Source of the DNA: Aliivibrio sp. S4MY1
Lineage (GTDB): Bacteria > Pseudomonadota > Gammaproteobacteria > Enterobacterales > Vibrionaceae
NCBI RefSeq assembly: GCF_028765545.1
Contig: NZ_JARACP010000005.1
Coordinates: forward strand, 205,416 to 269,415
Length of the DNA: 64,000 nt
Direction: 5' to 3'
A program made the translations under genes and the position numbers. Below are positions 27,047 to 36,520 of this stretch, piece by piece. The notes beneath the pieces were generated by a model. The model was not told the origin of the DNA. It searched no databases and worked only from the letters and a program-made list of their open reading frames with translations. Every line of letters starts with the position of its first letter. Within the stretch, counting starts at the first letter, position 1.

Positions 27047-29191
27047 TTAATCTATATAAGTTTTTCCCGCACTAGGGGTTACATACCAATCTGCAGCTGT
27101 TTGTCCTGTTGCATCCTGAGAAAAATCTGCAAATTGAGGATACGCTTCAAGAATGCTGACTGACTCATTTGGGTGCTCCCAGTTAAGAGGTATTTCAATT
27201 GCCCATGGAAGACCATTATCTGTCTGGAAGTAAGTACTATTCGCGGTATTGGTCGTATCATCACTTCTGCCAATATAGCCATAATCAAACTTAGAGGTCG
27301 GTTTTTTGTTTTTCAGGTGTACTTCTAAATTACGTCCCGGATGGCCACCACTCACTTGTAAGCCATTCTCCCCGTAGTAATAACCTGGCGTCGCAAAAAT
27401 GAATGGGTCGTAAGGTAAGGCAGGCATTTGCCCTTGAGAAATAGGTGATTCAAACGGGACGGTAAGTGACCAGTTAGGACGATATTGAGTCCCACAACCT
27501 GGTTCAGTTCGGAACATATTACAACCGTCAGCCTCACCGGACTCGGTAAGTGACCAAAGATCTTCATGAATAATCAAAACGGCATCTAAAGTGCCACTCT
27601 CTAACACTGTTGTATTTTGTAATTCTCCATCAATGAATAATTTAACTGAATCAGCCTTTATTTTATCTGGACTGATATTAGGCAAACGAATAGCAAAACC
27701 AGAGTGATAAGTACCGCCAAGAGCTGCAACTTGCCCTTCTATTTTAAGTTGAATCACTTGGTTATTATGACTAAATTCAGTGTACTTGACGTTCATAAGG
27801 ACGTCATTCATATCATAGTCACCGACTTTAGGAAATTGATCTTCATAAGCGAAAGTGGTGTAGTCAGATCCTACAGGGTAAAGCTCAACGGATACACCTT
27901 GGTCTGTAACAGTAACTTGATAATCTTCAACTTCACCTGCACTTACCCCACCATTTGGACCAACATCATAAGTATGGCTTAAACGAAAACGAGCCCAAGT
28001 ATCTCCTGCTAGAGCCCAGCTTGGTACTTCAAAATAGAATTGATTCTGGCCATCATCTACCCATTCACTGTTAAGGATCATTTCATCATCATTAAACACC
28101 CCGTCTTGGTCCCAATCAATCCAAGCACTAAGTACCCCTTCTCCCTCTGCACCTTCAACATCGGCATAAATGAAGCTTGTTTCCTTAATTTCAAGTGGTA
28201 CAGGAAATGAAATACCATCATCATCATTACTTGAATCTGATGTGTCATCTGAAAGCGGGTACACATAAGCTTCACTTTCTCCATCAACGATAGGACCCAA
28301 TTTTAAATCAGAAATACCGTGACGAGCACCAAATGAATCATATAAAGTACCGTAAGTATCGGGAGCATCACCGTAATCGCTATTATCATTTTGTCCCACC
28401 GCAGCAAATGCACAGCGGGCACCATCATTTGAATTACTCGATGGCCCATAAGCAAAAAAGGCTGAAGTTGAATTTACATCATCAATATTAATAAGATAGA
28501 TATACCCATTCCCATTATTACTGAGATAAAGATTACCATCGACATCAAAATATTGAGCACCAAAAGCTAAACTATGACCAACATTATCACTGCTGATAAC
28601 TTTGTTTAATTGGGTACTTAACCCTGTATTTGGTTCAATTCTATAAAGATATCCAGAATTATCAACACTGTAGATAAGTCCATCATCTGGATGAAAAGCC
28701 ATATCAAGTATACGAATATTGCCAATAGTGCCAGAGTTGGCAACTTTAGTCATAATCAAATCATCTAAGCCAATTCTAAAAAGTCCTTGATTAACTCTGT
28801 AGCCATACCAAGCATTTTCAATGGTCGATACATCACCAACATAAATTGAAGTAGGTCCAACATTTAGGTTAGAGACAGATAATGGCGTTGATACGAAATC
28901 GGAACCAATTTTAGTTAAGGTTTTCGCTCCATAATCCCACCCATAAATATAATCATCATGAACGCTATAGCCAATAGCATTAATTTTTCCACTTCCAACT
29001 TCCCAAGATAAAGTGCTATAGCTACCTACATCCAAGTTAATGCCATAAGCCACCGGAGTTCCTGAAGGGTTTTGTATCATAAATGCTTGTCCTGGACAGG
29101 AAGCAAATGGAATTGCAGCTTCCACTTGTCCACTGACTCCAACAGTAAGACTTAATGTAGCGATACAAGAAAGTAATCTGCTTTTTTTCAT
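27047..29191 (-). CDS. Secreted LruC-domain (DUF4842) protein with a GEVED-like domain
   Basis: A 714-residue exported protein with a signal peptide (MKKSRLLSCIATLSLTVGVS). Residues about 30-270 look like a beta-propeller-type repeat region (VHDDYIYGWDYGAKTLTKIG; LIYSVDNSGYLYRIEPNTG). Next is a GEVED-like domain (SDYGDAPDTYGTLYDSFGAR ... SAGEVEDYQVTV, about 275-435). The C-terminal LruC domain begins near YEDQFPKVGDYDMNDVLMNV. GAGGGAATATT precedes the ATG. The architecture suggests a cell-surface or secreted structural/adhesive protein, and the downstream lipoprotein may be its partner. Confidence 0.82.
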   Translation of the reverse strand: MKKSRLLSCIATLSLTVGVSGQVEAAIPFASCPGQAFMIQNPSGTPVAYGINLDVGSYSTLSWEVGSGKINAIGYSVHDDYIYGWDYGAKTLTKIGSDFVSTPLSVSNLNVGPTSIYVGDVSTIENAWYGYRVNQGLFRIGLDDLIMTKVANSGTIGNIRILDMAFHPDDGLIYSVDNSGYLYRIEPNTGLSTQLNKVISSDNVGHSLAFGAQYFDVDGNLYLSNNGNGYIYLINIDDVNSTSAFFAYGPSSNSNDGARCAFAAVGQNDNSDYGDAPDTYGTLYDSFGARHGISDLKLGPIVDGESEAYVYPLSDDTSDSSNDDDGISFPVPLEIKETSFIYADVEGAEGEGVLSAWIDWDQDGVFNDDEMILNSEWVDDGQNQFYFEVPSWALAGDTWARFRLSHTYDVGPNGGVSAGEVEDYQVTVTDQGVSVELYPVGSDYTTFAYEDQFPKVGDYDMNDVLMNVKYTEFSHNNQVIQLKIEGQVAALGGTYHSGFAIRLPNISPDKIKADSVKLFIDGELQNTTVLESGTLDAVLIIHEDLWSLTESGEADGCNMFRTEPGCGTQYRPNWSLTVPFESPISQGQMPALPYDPFIFATPGYYYGENGLQVSGGHPGRNLEVHLKNKKPTSKFDYGYIGRSDDTTNTANSTYFQTDNGLPWAIEIPLNWEHPNESVSILEAYPQFADFSQDATGQTAADWYVTPSAGKTYID

Positions 29192-29549
29192 AATATTCCC
29201 TCATTTATACCTAGCGTATAATGAGAAAGGCACAACCCATACCAAACTTTTAAGTAATTGATATCAATAATTTTTTACTGCAATTATAATAAATGGAATT
29301 AAAATAAGAATTCTGTATTCTCTTTTTGAGACTCAAACTGATACAGCATATTGATAATTTTCAAAAAGGAATTCTACTAGATAAGTCTAAATCAAGTGAA
29401 AGCGCATTTTAATTACATCAAATAATTTGCGCTTCTCGTTAATTGAGTATAGTTTCTTTAAATACCTTATAAGCAATTGATATTACTTTAAGCTATGACG
29501 ATCCCCTGATTAGGCTATAAGTAAACAATCAATGTCAGGAGATTTAAAG
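29192..29549. other. 358-bp divergent promoter region
   Basis: AT-rich sequence between the LruC-domain gene (leftward) and the ABC export operon (rightward). No gene, no clear inverted repeat of operator quality and no Fur-type box was found. Confidence 0.5.
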
Positions 29550-30512
29550 ATGAAACAGCTATTCTTAGGATTCTTATGTGTCGCACTATTACAAGGTTGT
29601 GGCTCAGACAAAGGAGATGAAGCATTAGGAACCTTAGAGCGAGACCGGGTCACTTTCTCCGCGACTTCAAATGAAATTATCCGAGCTTTACCTATCAAAG
29701 AAGGCAGTGAAGTCAAAGTCGGTGACGTATTAGTCCAATTGGACACAAAAAATCAAAACGCCATCCTTGCCCATGCCGTTGCAAACGCCGCGAAAGCCCA
29801 AGCCTATTTATTACGCTTAACTAATGGTGAGCGTCCAGAAGATATTGCATCAGCCAAAGCCAAAGTAGACCAAGCAAAAGCACAGCTTATTGATGCTGAA
29901 AAAAATTACCGTCGAATGGTTGAACTCGTAAAGAAAAAACTCACCAGCCAATCCAATAAAGATACTGCCCTCGCCTCCCGAGACTCTGCGCGCGCTACAT
30001 TAAACTCAGCTAATGAAGAATTCTCAAAATTAACCGCAGGAGCAAGACCAGAAGATATCGACCAAGCAAAAGCTGAGCTTGATGCGATGGATGCTAAAGT
30101 GGTATTGCAGCAACAGAAACTGGATGAATTAACTATCGTCGCCACTCGTGACGGCATTTTAGATAATCTTCCGTATAACCTTGGCGAGCGTGTTCCTGTA
30201 AATGGTTTTGTTGCTGTTATTCAAGCCAATCGTACCCCTTACGCTCGTGTTTACGTTCCTGCCTCTTATCGTGTTGGATTCATCCCAGGGAAAACATTTT
30301 CAGTGACTGTAGACGGTGTTAGCTCTCCATTTAAAGGAACCGTTCGTTGGGTTTCCTCTGAACCGTCATTTACGCCATATTACGCTTTAACAGAAGAAGA
30401 CCGATCTCATTTAATGTATTTAGCAGAAGTTGATTTACCTGAATCTGCGGCCTCTTTACCTTCTGGCGTACCTGCCCAAGTCCTCTTAGAAAAGGACAAC
30501 ACAGATGACTGA
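29550..30512 (+). CDS. HlyD-family adaptor lipoprotein of an ABC-2 exporter (YbhG-like)
   Basis: A 320-residue periplasmic adaptor with a lipobox (LQGC) after MKQLFLGFLCVALLQGC. It has a biotinyl-lipoyl-like segment (IKEGSEVKVGDVLVQLDTK), a long coiled-coil hairpin with twice-repeated GxRPEDI motifs (NGERPEDIASAKAKVDQAKA and AGARPEDIDQAKAELDAM), and a beta-barrel domain. The ATG at 29550 is used because the earlier in-frame ATG at 29532 lies before the AGGAG ribosome site. It overlaps the ATPase gene by 8 bases. With the next two genes it makes a YbhG-F-R-like exporter for hydrophobic compounds or drugs. Confidence 0.88.
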   Translation: MKQLFLGFLCVALLQGCGSDKGDEALGTLERDRVTFSATSNEIIRALPIKEGSEVKVGDVLVQLDTKNQNAILAHAVANAAKAQAYLLRLTNGERPEDIASAKAKVDQAKAQLIDAEKNYRRMVELVKKKLTSQSNKDTALASRDSARATLNSANEEFSKLTAGARPEDIDQAKAELDAMDAKVVLQQQKLDELTIVATRDGILDNLPYNLGERVPVNGFVAVIQANRTPYARVYVPASYRVGFIPGKTFSVTVDGVSSPFKGTVRWVSSEPSFTPYYALTEEDRSHLMYLAEVDLPESAASLPSGVPAQVLLEKDNTDD

Positions 30513-31431
30513 GTTTGCTATTCAAGCCACTGATGTTGTGAAAAAATTTGGGAATTTTACTGCTATTGATAGCATTAACTTATCTGTACCTAAAGGCTGT
30601 ATTTATGGGTTTTTAGGGCCAAATGGTTGCGGAAAATCCACCACAATTCGCACTCTAACAGGGTTACTAAGCCCAACCTCTGGTCATGTAGATGTACTTG
30701 GGTTAAGCATCCCTAAAGAATCAGAAGCGTTGCGTCTAAAAATTGGCTATATGACTCAAAAATTCTCTTTGTATGATGATTTGAGTGTGGAAGAAAACCT
30801 CGAATTCATTGGCCAAATTTTTGGTATGGAAAAACAAAAGTTACTCCAACGTATTACAGAGCAACTCTCTACCTATGGGCTTGACCAATTACGAAAACAA
30901 CGAGTATCAGGCATGAGTGGAGGTCAAAAACAGCGCCTCTCACTGGCTGCTGCAACCATGCATAAGCCTGAACTATTGTTTTTAGATGAACCAACCTCTG
31001 CAGTTGATCCTGAGAATCGTCGAGATTTCTGGGAGCAACTATTTGATTTATCAGATAAAGGAACCACCATCCTTATCACAACCCATTACATGGATGAAGC
31101 TGAACGTTGTCACCGATTGGCGATAATGGAATCAGGCGTTATTCGTGCCGATGGAGAGCCAGAGACATTAATGGCTAACATGGGGGTTAATATCGTTGAA
31201 GTGAAAACAGATAATTTACGCACATTAAAGAACACACTAGTTCAACGTAATGAAATCAGGTCTGCCGCCCAAATAGGTATTCGATTACGAGTACTTATTC
31301 ATCAAGATATTAATGACCCCATTTCATGGTTAAGAGCTGAATTCCCTGAATTAAAAAATGCCGAAATGAATATCGCACGTCCAAGTTTAGAAGATGTCTT
31401 TGTTACCGTAACTGGGAAGGGGCGCCAATGA
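30505..31431 (+). CDS. ABC-2 exporter ATPase (YbhF-like, single domain)
   Basis: A 308-residue nucleotide-binding subunit with Walker A GPNGCGKST, signature VSGMSGGQKQRLSLAA, Walker B LLFLDEPTSAVDP and H-loop ITTHYMDEAERC. The C-terminal extension (ARPSLEDVFVTVTGKGRQ) is typical of drug/polysaccharide ABC-2 ATPases. E. coli YbhF is a double ATPase, whereas this protein has one domain and probably works as a dimer. It overlaps both neighbours by a few bases. Confidence 0.93.
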   Translation: MTEFAIQATDVVKKFGNFTAIDSINLSVPKGCIYGFLGPNGCGKSTTIRTLTGLLSPTSGHVDVLGLSIPKESEALRLKIGYMTQKFSLYDDLSVEENLEFIGQIFGMEKQKLLQRITEQLSTYGLDQLRKQRVSGMSGGQKQRLSLAAATMHKPELLFLDEPTSAVDPENRRDFWEQLFDLSDKGTTILITTHYMDEAERCHRLAIMESGVIRADGEPETLMANMGVNIVEVKTDNLRTLKNTLVQRNEIRSAAQIGIRLRVLIHQDINDPISWLRAEFPELKNAEMNIARPSLEDVFVTVTGKGRQ

Positions 31432-32528
31432 AGTCACTTAATCGTATGAAAGCCATAATGACCAAAGAAATTCGTCAATTATCACGAGATAAATTGACCT
31501 TTGGTATGGTTATTATGATCCCTTTAATTCAGTTGTTATTGTTTGGCTACGCCATTAATACCGATATTAGAGATATACCTATTGCGGTTGTTGACCAAAG
31601 TGAGAGTACTTTTGGCCGACTCATTACTGAATCAGTGAAAGTCACGCAAGTCGTCAGCGTTAAACAACATTATCCAACAGTAAAAGAAGCCGAAAAAGCA
31701 ATTCAGCAAGGCATTGTGCGTGCTGCATTGATATTACCCAAAGACATTACACAACGCATGGTACAAGGCAGAGAGCTAGGCCAATGGATTGTAGATGGTT
31801 CAGACACCATGATAAGTGCAGCCATTCTTGGATTGCAAAGCATGCCGTTAAGCGATTTGGATTTTGATATTCGTAATAGTGCCTATGCTAAAACATTTGA
31901 AGTGACGCTATTTTACAATCCTAGTCGACAATCCGCAGTGAACATTGTGCCGGGATTATTAGGCGTCATCTTAACCATGACAATGATACTGTTCACTAGC
32001 TCAGCCATTGTACGAGAACGTGAAAGAGGAAACTTAGAATTACTTATTACTACCCCTATCCACTCTTTTGAACTAATGGTTGCTAAAATCATCCCTTATA
32101 TCTTTGTCGGCTTGATTCAAGTATTTATTATTCTTGGGTTAGGGTATTTCATTTTTGACGTTCCTATTAATGGTTCATTAAGTCAAATTTTGCTCGGCAC
32201 ATTGTTATTTATTTCTGCGAGCCTTACGCTTGGGTTAGTGATTTCAACCATCGCTAAAACACAGTTACAGGCGATGCAGATGACGATATTCATCCTATTA
32301 CCATCAATTTTATTATCAGGCTTTATGTTTCCCTATGAAGGAATGCCTGTCATTGCTCAATGGATTGCGGAAATCTTACCTGCAACACACTTTATGAGAT
32401 TAATTCGAGGCATTGTATTACGAGGGGCTGATTTGGTGGATTTATGGCGAGATACGGCATGGATGATCATTTTTACCATCATTGGTTTATTCGTTGCGTC
32501 AAAACGATTTAAGAAATCATTAGATTAA
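31428..32528 (+). CDS. ABC-2 exporter permease (YbhR/YhhJ-like)
   Basis: A 366-residue ABC-2 membrane subunit: one N-terminal transmembrane helix (about residues 24-44), a large periplasmic domain (RDIPIAVVDQSESTFGRLIT), then five C-terminal helices with RERERGNLELLITTPIHSFE and a final LPATHFMRLIRGIVLRG. Only one permease gene is present, whereas ybhFSR encodes two, so a homodimer is inferred. A terminator follows at 32585. Confidence 0.92.
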   Translation: MKSLNRMKAIMTKEIRQLSRDKLTFGMVIMIPLIQLLLFGYAINTDIRDIPIAVVDQSESTFGRLITESVKVTQVVSVKQHYPTVKEAEKAIQQGIVRAALILPKDITQRMVQGRELGQWIVDGSDTMISAAILGLQSMPLSDLDFDIRNSAYAKTFEVTLFYNPSRQSAVNIVPGLLGVILTMTMILFTSSAIVRERERGNLELLITTPIHSFELMVAKIIPYIFVGLIQVFIILGLGYFIFDVPINGSLSQILLGTLLFISASLTLGLVISTIAKTQLQAMQMTIFILLPSILLSGFMFPYEGMPVIAQWIAEILPATHFMRLIRGIVLRGADLVDLWRDTAWMIIFTIIGLFVASKRFKKSLD

Positions 32529-32584
32529 ACAGAAATATTAGCTGTAAACCACCGTATAACGACGATTTACAATGTAAAAGATAA

Positions 32585-32614
32585 AAGCCAGAGCTCTCAC
32601 TCTGGCTTCTTTTT
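32585..32614. terminator. Terminator between the ABC exporter operon and astB
   Basis: The stem AAGCCAGAG (32585-32593) / CTCTGGCTT (32600-32608) is followed by CTTTTT on the plus strand. A weaker T tract follows on the minus strand, so it may also serve astB. Confidence 0.8.
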
Positions 32615-32625
32615 AGCGGTTCAAT

Positions 32626-33960
32626 TTATCTTTGGAATGGATAAACAGATCCCAACTGCATGATTTGTGTTAACTCATCCAATGCTGCACGTGATTCCAA
32701 TAACAATTGTGGATCCGCAAGATCTTTGTCCTCAATACGATCTCGGTAATGCTTATTAGCCCACAGATTTAACGTTGTAAATAGCTGATCGTTCATCAAA
32801 GTATGTTGATTTACTGCTTTTTGTTCTGCTTCATTTAATACCACACGTAAACGAAGGCAAGCTGGCCCACCGCCATTTTGCATACTCTGTTTTAAATCAA
32901 AGGTATGCAGCTCATCAATACCGCGTTTTTGTTCTACTAGCTCATTTAGATACGCCCATACTCTTGGATTCTCACGACAATGTTGTGGAAGAATGATCAA
33001 GGTAGTCCCATCTGATTTAGTGATTAACTGACTGTTAAACAGGTAAGTTTCGACTGCATCTTGCACCGACACTTTATCTGTTGGCACCTCAATAACATTA
33101 AAGCCAGAACCATAAGAAGCACTTAGATCTAACTTCACTTTTTCTTGATTCAAAAATGCTTGTTGATGGCAAAATAAGGTATTTTTATTACCAACAGCAA
33201 TAACATCATTATGGAATACCCCTTGGTCAATAACATCAGGGTTCTGTTGTGCAAACACCGTAAATTGATCGCGTAAACCATGCGTTCGTGCAATCGCTTC
33301 ACTGGCTTCTAACGTCTGGCGTGCTGGGTATTTTTTCGGAGCAAGGTAGCTTTCATCAAACGCACTTTTACCAAAAACAAAGAACTCAACGCCTTGTTCG
33401 CCATATTCATTACAAAAACGAGTGTGGTTTGCTGCACCTTCATCACCAAAGTAATCACTGTGTGGCAACGCTTCATGGTGAGCAAAGTGTTTTTCATCTG
33501 CAAACGTGGCTTTTAAAATATTGCCAGTGACTTCATCTTCAATTGAGCGGTGAAACTTATTAATTAGATTAGCTGGAGTAAAATGGACTTTGCCATCAGA
33601 GGTATCGGCACTTGGAGAAACCGTACCTGCGTTTGCTGTCCACATACTTGACGCTGAGCTACATGCAGCAAGCAATTGAGGTGAATATTGATGAGATTTC
33701 TGTAGCACCTCAGCGTCTGAACCGGAAAAACCTAAACGGCGTAGAGTATGAATATCTGGACGCTCTTGTGGTGCTAATACTCCTTGAACAAAGCCCATAT
33801 CATGCAGAGCTTTCATCTTTTCTAGGCCTTGCTTTACAGCTTGTTTTGGGTTCGATGCACCGGATTTATTATTTTTAGAGGCAATATTCCCTACCGATAA
33901 ACCACTGTAGTTATGCGTTGGCCCAACAAGGCCATCAAAATTCGCTTCAACTGCTTTCAT
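32626..33960 (-). CDS. astB: N-succinylarginine dihydrolase AstB
   Basis: Second step of the arginine succinyltransferase (AST) pathway, converting succinylarginine to succinylornithine with release of ammonia and CO2. The 444-residue protein begins [20 protein letters not shown], as in the family (E. coli 447). Further motifs are [20 protein letters not shown], the [10 protein letters not shown] histidine region and [15 protein letters not shown]. The ATG at 33960 has GAGGGA upstream. An earlier ATG at 33972 contains that site and is less likely. The other ast genes are not in the window. Confidence 0.95.
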   Translation of the reverse strand: MKAVEANFDGLVGPTHNYSGLSVGNIASKNNKSGASNPKQAVKQGLEKMKALHDMGFVQGVLAPQERPDIHTLRRLGFSGSDAEVLQKSHQYSPQLLAACSSASSMWTANAGTVSPSADTSDGKVHFTPANLINKFHRSIEDEVTGNILKATFADEKHFAHHEALPHSDYFGDEGAANHTRFCNEYGEQGVEFFVFGKSAFDESYLAPKKYPARQTLEASEAIARTHGLRDQFTVFAQQNPDVIDQGVFHNDVIAVGNKNTLFCHQQAFLNQEKVKLDLSASYGSGFNVIEVPTDKVSVQDAVETYLFNSQLITKSDGTTLIILPQHCRENPRVWAYLNELVEQKRGIDELHTFDLKQSMQNGGGPACLRLRVVLNEAEQKAVNQHTLMNDQLFTTLNLWANKHYRDRIEDKDLADPQLLLESRAALDELTQIMQLGSVYPFQR

Positions 33961-34230
33961 ATATTCCCTCATGACTGTATCACTTTTAACTGTATAAAAG
34001 TTATTGCTTAGTAAGCTCTCTGGCCCACTCTAGTAGCCGATACTATCAAATTTCTTGATTTCGTCAGCATTTGATCTCACCAAACAAGCGCACAATCACA
34101 ACTTTTATTTAACATTTGACGACTTTTAATTAACTATTCTCTGTTATCAAATAACTATGCAGACTTTTATGCTAATCAATCTGTTTCCATAAAATTAATT
34201 TATCCATCGGTAAAAACTATTGAAATGATA

Positions 34231-34249
34231 GTTGATAATAATTCTCATT
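34231..34249. promoter_or_regulatory. Fur-type box 1 upstream of the 10-TM transporter
   Basis: GTTGATAATAATTCTCATT matches the Vibrio Fur consensus AATGANAANNATTNTCATT at all fixed positions except the first two. Confidence 0.8.
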
Positions 34250-34256
34250 TACATAT

Positions 34257-34275
34257 ACTGATAACCATTCGCATT
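34257..34275. promoter_or_regulatory. Fur-type box 2 upstream of the 10-TM transporter
   Basis: ACTGATAACCATTCGCATT matches the Vibrio Fur consensus with two mismatches and shares its right half (ATTCGCATT) with the box at 847-865. Its centre is 26 bp from that of box 1, and it ends 19 bp before the start codon. Confidence 0.75.
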
Positions 34276-34294
34276 TACTGATGGCTTTATTATT

Positions 34295-35497
34295 ATGATA
34301 ACTACTCATAAATTTTCACACTCATTTTCATTTTCACAGTTTTCTCTGCAATACAAACGTCTATTATTGCCTATTACTTTATTAGCTTTAGTAGGTGCAG
34401 AGACAACACGGGAAATCACCGTCACAACGTTATCTGATGCCTTTTGGGCGGTATCTACCTACGTAGCTTTCACATTGGTTATTTATCATTACCTATCGAA
34501 TATAATGGGTAAAACCAACCGTATTACTGCGCTTTATAATAAATCTCGTACCAATCAAGTTGTCTTCTCTTCATTACTTGGTGCCTTACCGGGTTGTGGC
34601 GGTGCGATAGTGGTGACCACTCAATACATCAGCGGTAAAGTAGGTTTTGGCTCAGTCGTCGCAGTATTAACGGCTACCATGGGGGATGCGGCGTTCTTAT
34701 TAATTGCAGCACAACCTAAAGTAGGATTTGGCGTAATGGCATTAGGCGTTGTGGTTGGTGCCATCTCAGGCATTGTTGTAAATGCATTACATAAAGACGA
34801 TTTTTTACGCCCTGAGACTCAAGAGAAACAACAAGATCAAAAATCTGAAAATTCAGAGAAAAACACATCATGCTTACAAGTAAAAGCAATCAACTTACAA
34901 GGTGTATTTTGGAAATGGGTATTAATTCCTGCAACTGTGATTGCCCTACTCGGTTCGTTCCAACTAGATATCAATCAACTGTTTCATTTACCACAACACA
35001 GCATTGAATGGATTGGCGCAATATTAGCGATTGGTAGCATGATGTTATGGTCGTTAACCAAAGAGATCAGTGATTATCAATCAACGGTTTCAGAAGATAA
35101 TAAGTGTGTAAGTTCTCATCCAATGCAAAAGGCGGCACAAGACACCAATTTTGTCTCTGCTTGGGTAATTGTCGCTTTCTTAATTTTTGAGCTATCAACC
35201 TACTTCTCTGGCATCGATTTACACACGGTATTTTTAGGTTATGGAATGTGGATGCCACTGATTGGCTTGGCAATTGGTTTACTTCCGGGTTGTGGTCCTC
35301 AGATTTTAGTGACTAGCCTGTATTTATCCGGGGCGATGCCAATGTCAGCACAGCTTTCAAATGCAATTTCAAATGATGGTGACGCCCTATTCCCAGCAAT
35401 TGCATTAGCGCCAAAAGCGGCAATGCTAGCGACCTTCTACTCAGCCGTTCCTGCCTTTGTAGTTGGCTATGGTTACTACTTCTTGTTTGAGATGTAA
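34295..35497 (+). CDS. Putative metal transporter, 10-TM family with internal duplication (ArsP_2-like / putative manganese transporter)
   Basis: A 400-residue integral membrane protein made of two similar halves. Each half has a PGCG helix, ALPGCGGAIVVTTQYISG near residue 95 and LLPGCGPQILVTSLYLSG near 328. Each is followed by an acidic helix, TATMGDAAFLLIAAQPK and AISNDGDALFPAIALAPK. The polar middle (about residues 170-200) is a cytoplasmic loop. The pattern fits the family annotated as a putative 10-TM heavy-metal exporter or putative manganese transporter. The two upstream Fur-type boxes point to metal-responsive control. The transported ion and the direction of transport are not shown by the sequence. 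Confidence 0.78.
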   Translation: MITTHKFSHSFSFSQFSLQYKRLLLPITLLALVGAETTREITVTTLSDAFWAVSTYVAFTLVIYHYLSNIMGKTNRITALYNKSRTNQVVFSSLLGALPGCGGAIVVTTQYISGKVGFGSVVAVLTATMGDAAFLLIAAQPKVGFGVMALGVVVGAISGIVVNALHKDDFLRPETQEKQQDQKSENSEKNTSCLQVKAINLQGVFWKWVLIPATVIALLGSFQLDINQLFHLPQHSIEWIGAILAIGSMMLWSLTKEISDYQSTVSEDNKCVSSHPMQKAAQDTNFVSAWVIVAFLIFELSTYFSGIDLHTVFLGYGMWMPLIGLAIGLLPGCGPQILVTSLYLSGAMPMSAQLSNAISNDGDALFPAIALAPKAAMLATFYSAVPAFVVGYGYYFLFEM

Positions 35498-35558
35498 CTT
35501 GTTGCTAGATCGTAACAATAACCAAACCAAAATAAGTTAGTGATCAGATAAATGCGAA

Positions 35559-35591
35559 TAAAAAAGGCGACAGTATTATGCTGTCGCCTTT
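35559..35591 (-). terminator. Terminator of the yghU-like gene
   Basis: An 11-bp perfect stem, AAAGGCGACAG (35563-35573) with CTGTCGCCTTT (35581-35591), is followed on the minus strand by TTTT. It may also limit readthrough from the transporter gene on the plus strand. Confidence 0.85.
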
Positions 35592-35615
35592 GGTATATAA
35601 AAATAACAATGAAAT

Positions 35616-36476
35616 TTACTTCGGTTTTTTCTTTAATACTTCATCAATATCAGCGGCACTGTGGCGCTCTGGTACTTGTTCCCACTCTTCGCCCCATGAA
35701 CGGTTTACAATGCGTCCACGTTGCACCGCTTCTCTAGCTTCAAGCATTTTTGCCCAGCGCACTACGTTGGTGTAAGAGTCTACTTGTAAAAACTCGGCGG
35801 CATCATACAAGTTACCTAATACTAGGTTGCCATACCACGGCCAAATCGCCATATCAGCGATACTGTATTCTTCCCCTGCAACGTAAGTATTTTTAGCAAG
35901 TTGTTTATCAAGTACGTCTAATTGACGTTTTGCTTCCATTGAAAAACGGTTAATTGGGTATTCTTGTTTTTCATCAGCATACGCATAAAAGTGACCAAAA
36001 CCACCACCTAAGAATGGGGCTGAGCCTTGTGCCCAAAATAGCCAATTAAAGGTTTGCACTCTCGCACTGCCTTCTTTTGGTAAAAACTGACCAAATTTCT
36101 CAGCCAAATGAACCAAAATAGAAGCCGATTCAAACACATGAACTTCAGGATCAACAGAGTGATCAACCAAAGCGGGGATTTTTGAATTTGGATTCACATC
36201 CACAAAGCCTGATGAGAATTGATCGCTCTCACCAATATTGATTAAGTAGGCATCGTATTCAGCCTCTTTGATGCCTAGTGTCAGTAACTCTTCTAACAGA
36301 ATCGTTACCTTCTGACCATTGGGCGTCGCAAGTGAATACAGTTGCAAAGCGTGCTCGCCAATCGGAAGCTCTCTCTCATACCTTGCACCAGATTCAGGAC
36401 TGTTAATGTTCGCCCATTTATTACCGCCATCAGTATCATTAACCCAAATTTTTGGTGGTGTGTATTCAGCTGTCAT
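35616..36476 (-). CDS. yghU: Glutathione S-transferase-type disulfide-bond oxidoreductase YghU
   Basis: A 286-residue GST-fold enzyme of the YghU/Ure2p-like group, which reduces disulfides with glutathione. Long stretches match what I recall of E. coli YghU: LQLYSLATPNGQKVTILLEE, FSSGFVDVNPNSKIPALVDH, NWLFWAQGSAPFLGGGFGHF and YSIADMAIWPWYGN. The ATG at 36476 (MTAEYTPPKIW) follows AAGGAT and gives the family length (288). It lies 44 bp after the DsbA-like gene on the same strand and is probably co-transcribed with it. Confidence 0.95.
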   Translation of the reverse strand: MTAEYTPPKIWVNDTDGGNKWANINSPESGARYERELPIGEHALQLYSLATPNGQKVTILLEELLTLGIKEAEYDAYLINIGESDQFSSGFVDVNPNSKIPALVDHSVDPEVHVFESASILVHLAEKFGQFLPKEGSARVQTFNWLFWAQGSAPFLGGGFGHFYAYADEKQEYPINRFSMEAKRQLDVLDKQLAKNTYVAGEEYSIADMAIWPWYGNLVLGNLYDAAEFLQVDSYTNVVRWAKMLEAREAVQRGRIVNRSWGEEWEQVPERHSAADIDEVLKKKPK

Positions 36477-36520
36477 TGATAGATCCTTATCCATTCGGAG
36501 TAACGTGCATTAATTACTTA

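Larger units (their letters stand above)
33961..34294. other. 334-bp divergent promoter region with two Fur-type boxes
   Basis: The region holds the astB promoter on the left. The 65 bp before the transporter start contain two Fur-type boxes (separate entries). No gene is seen. Confidence 0.6.
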
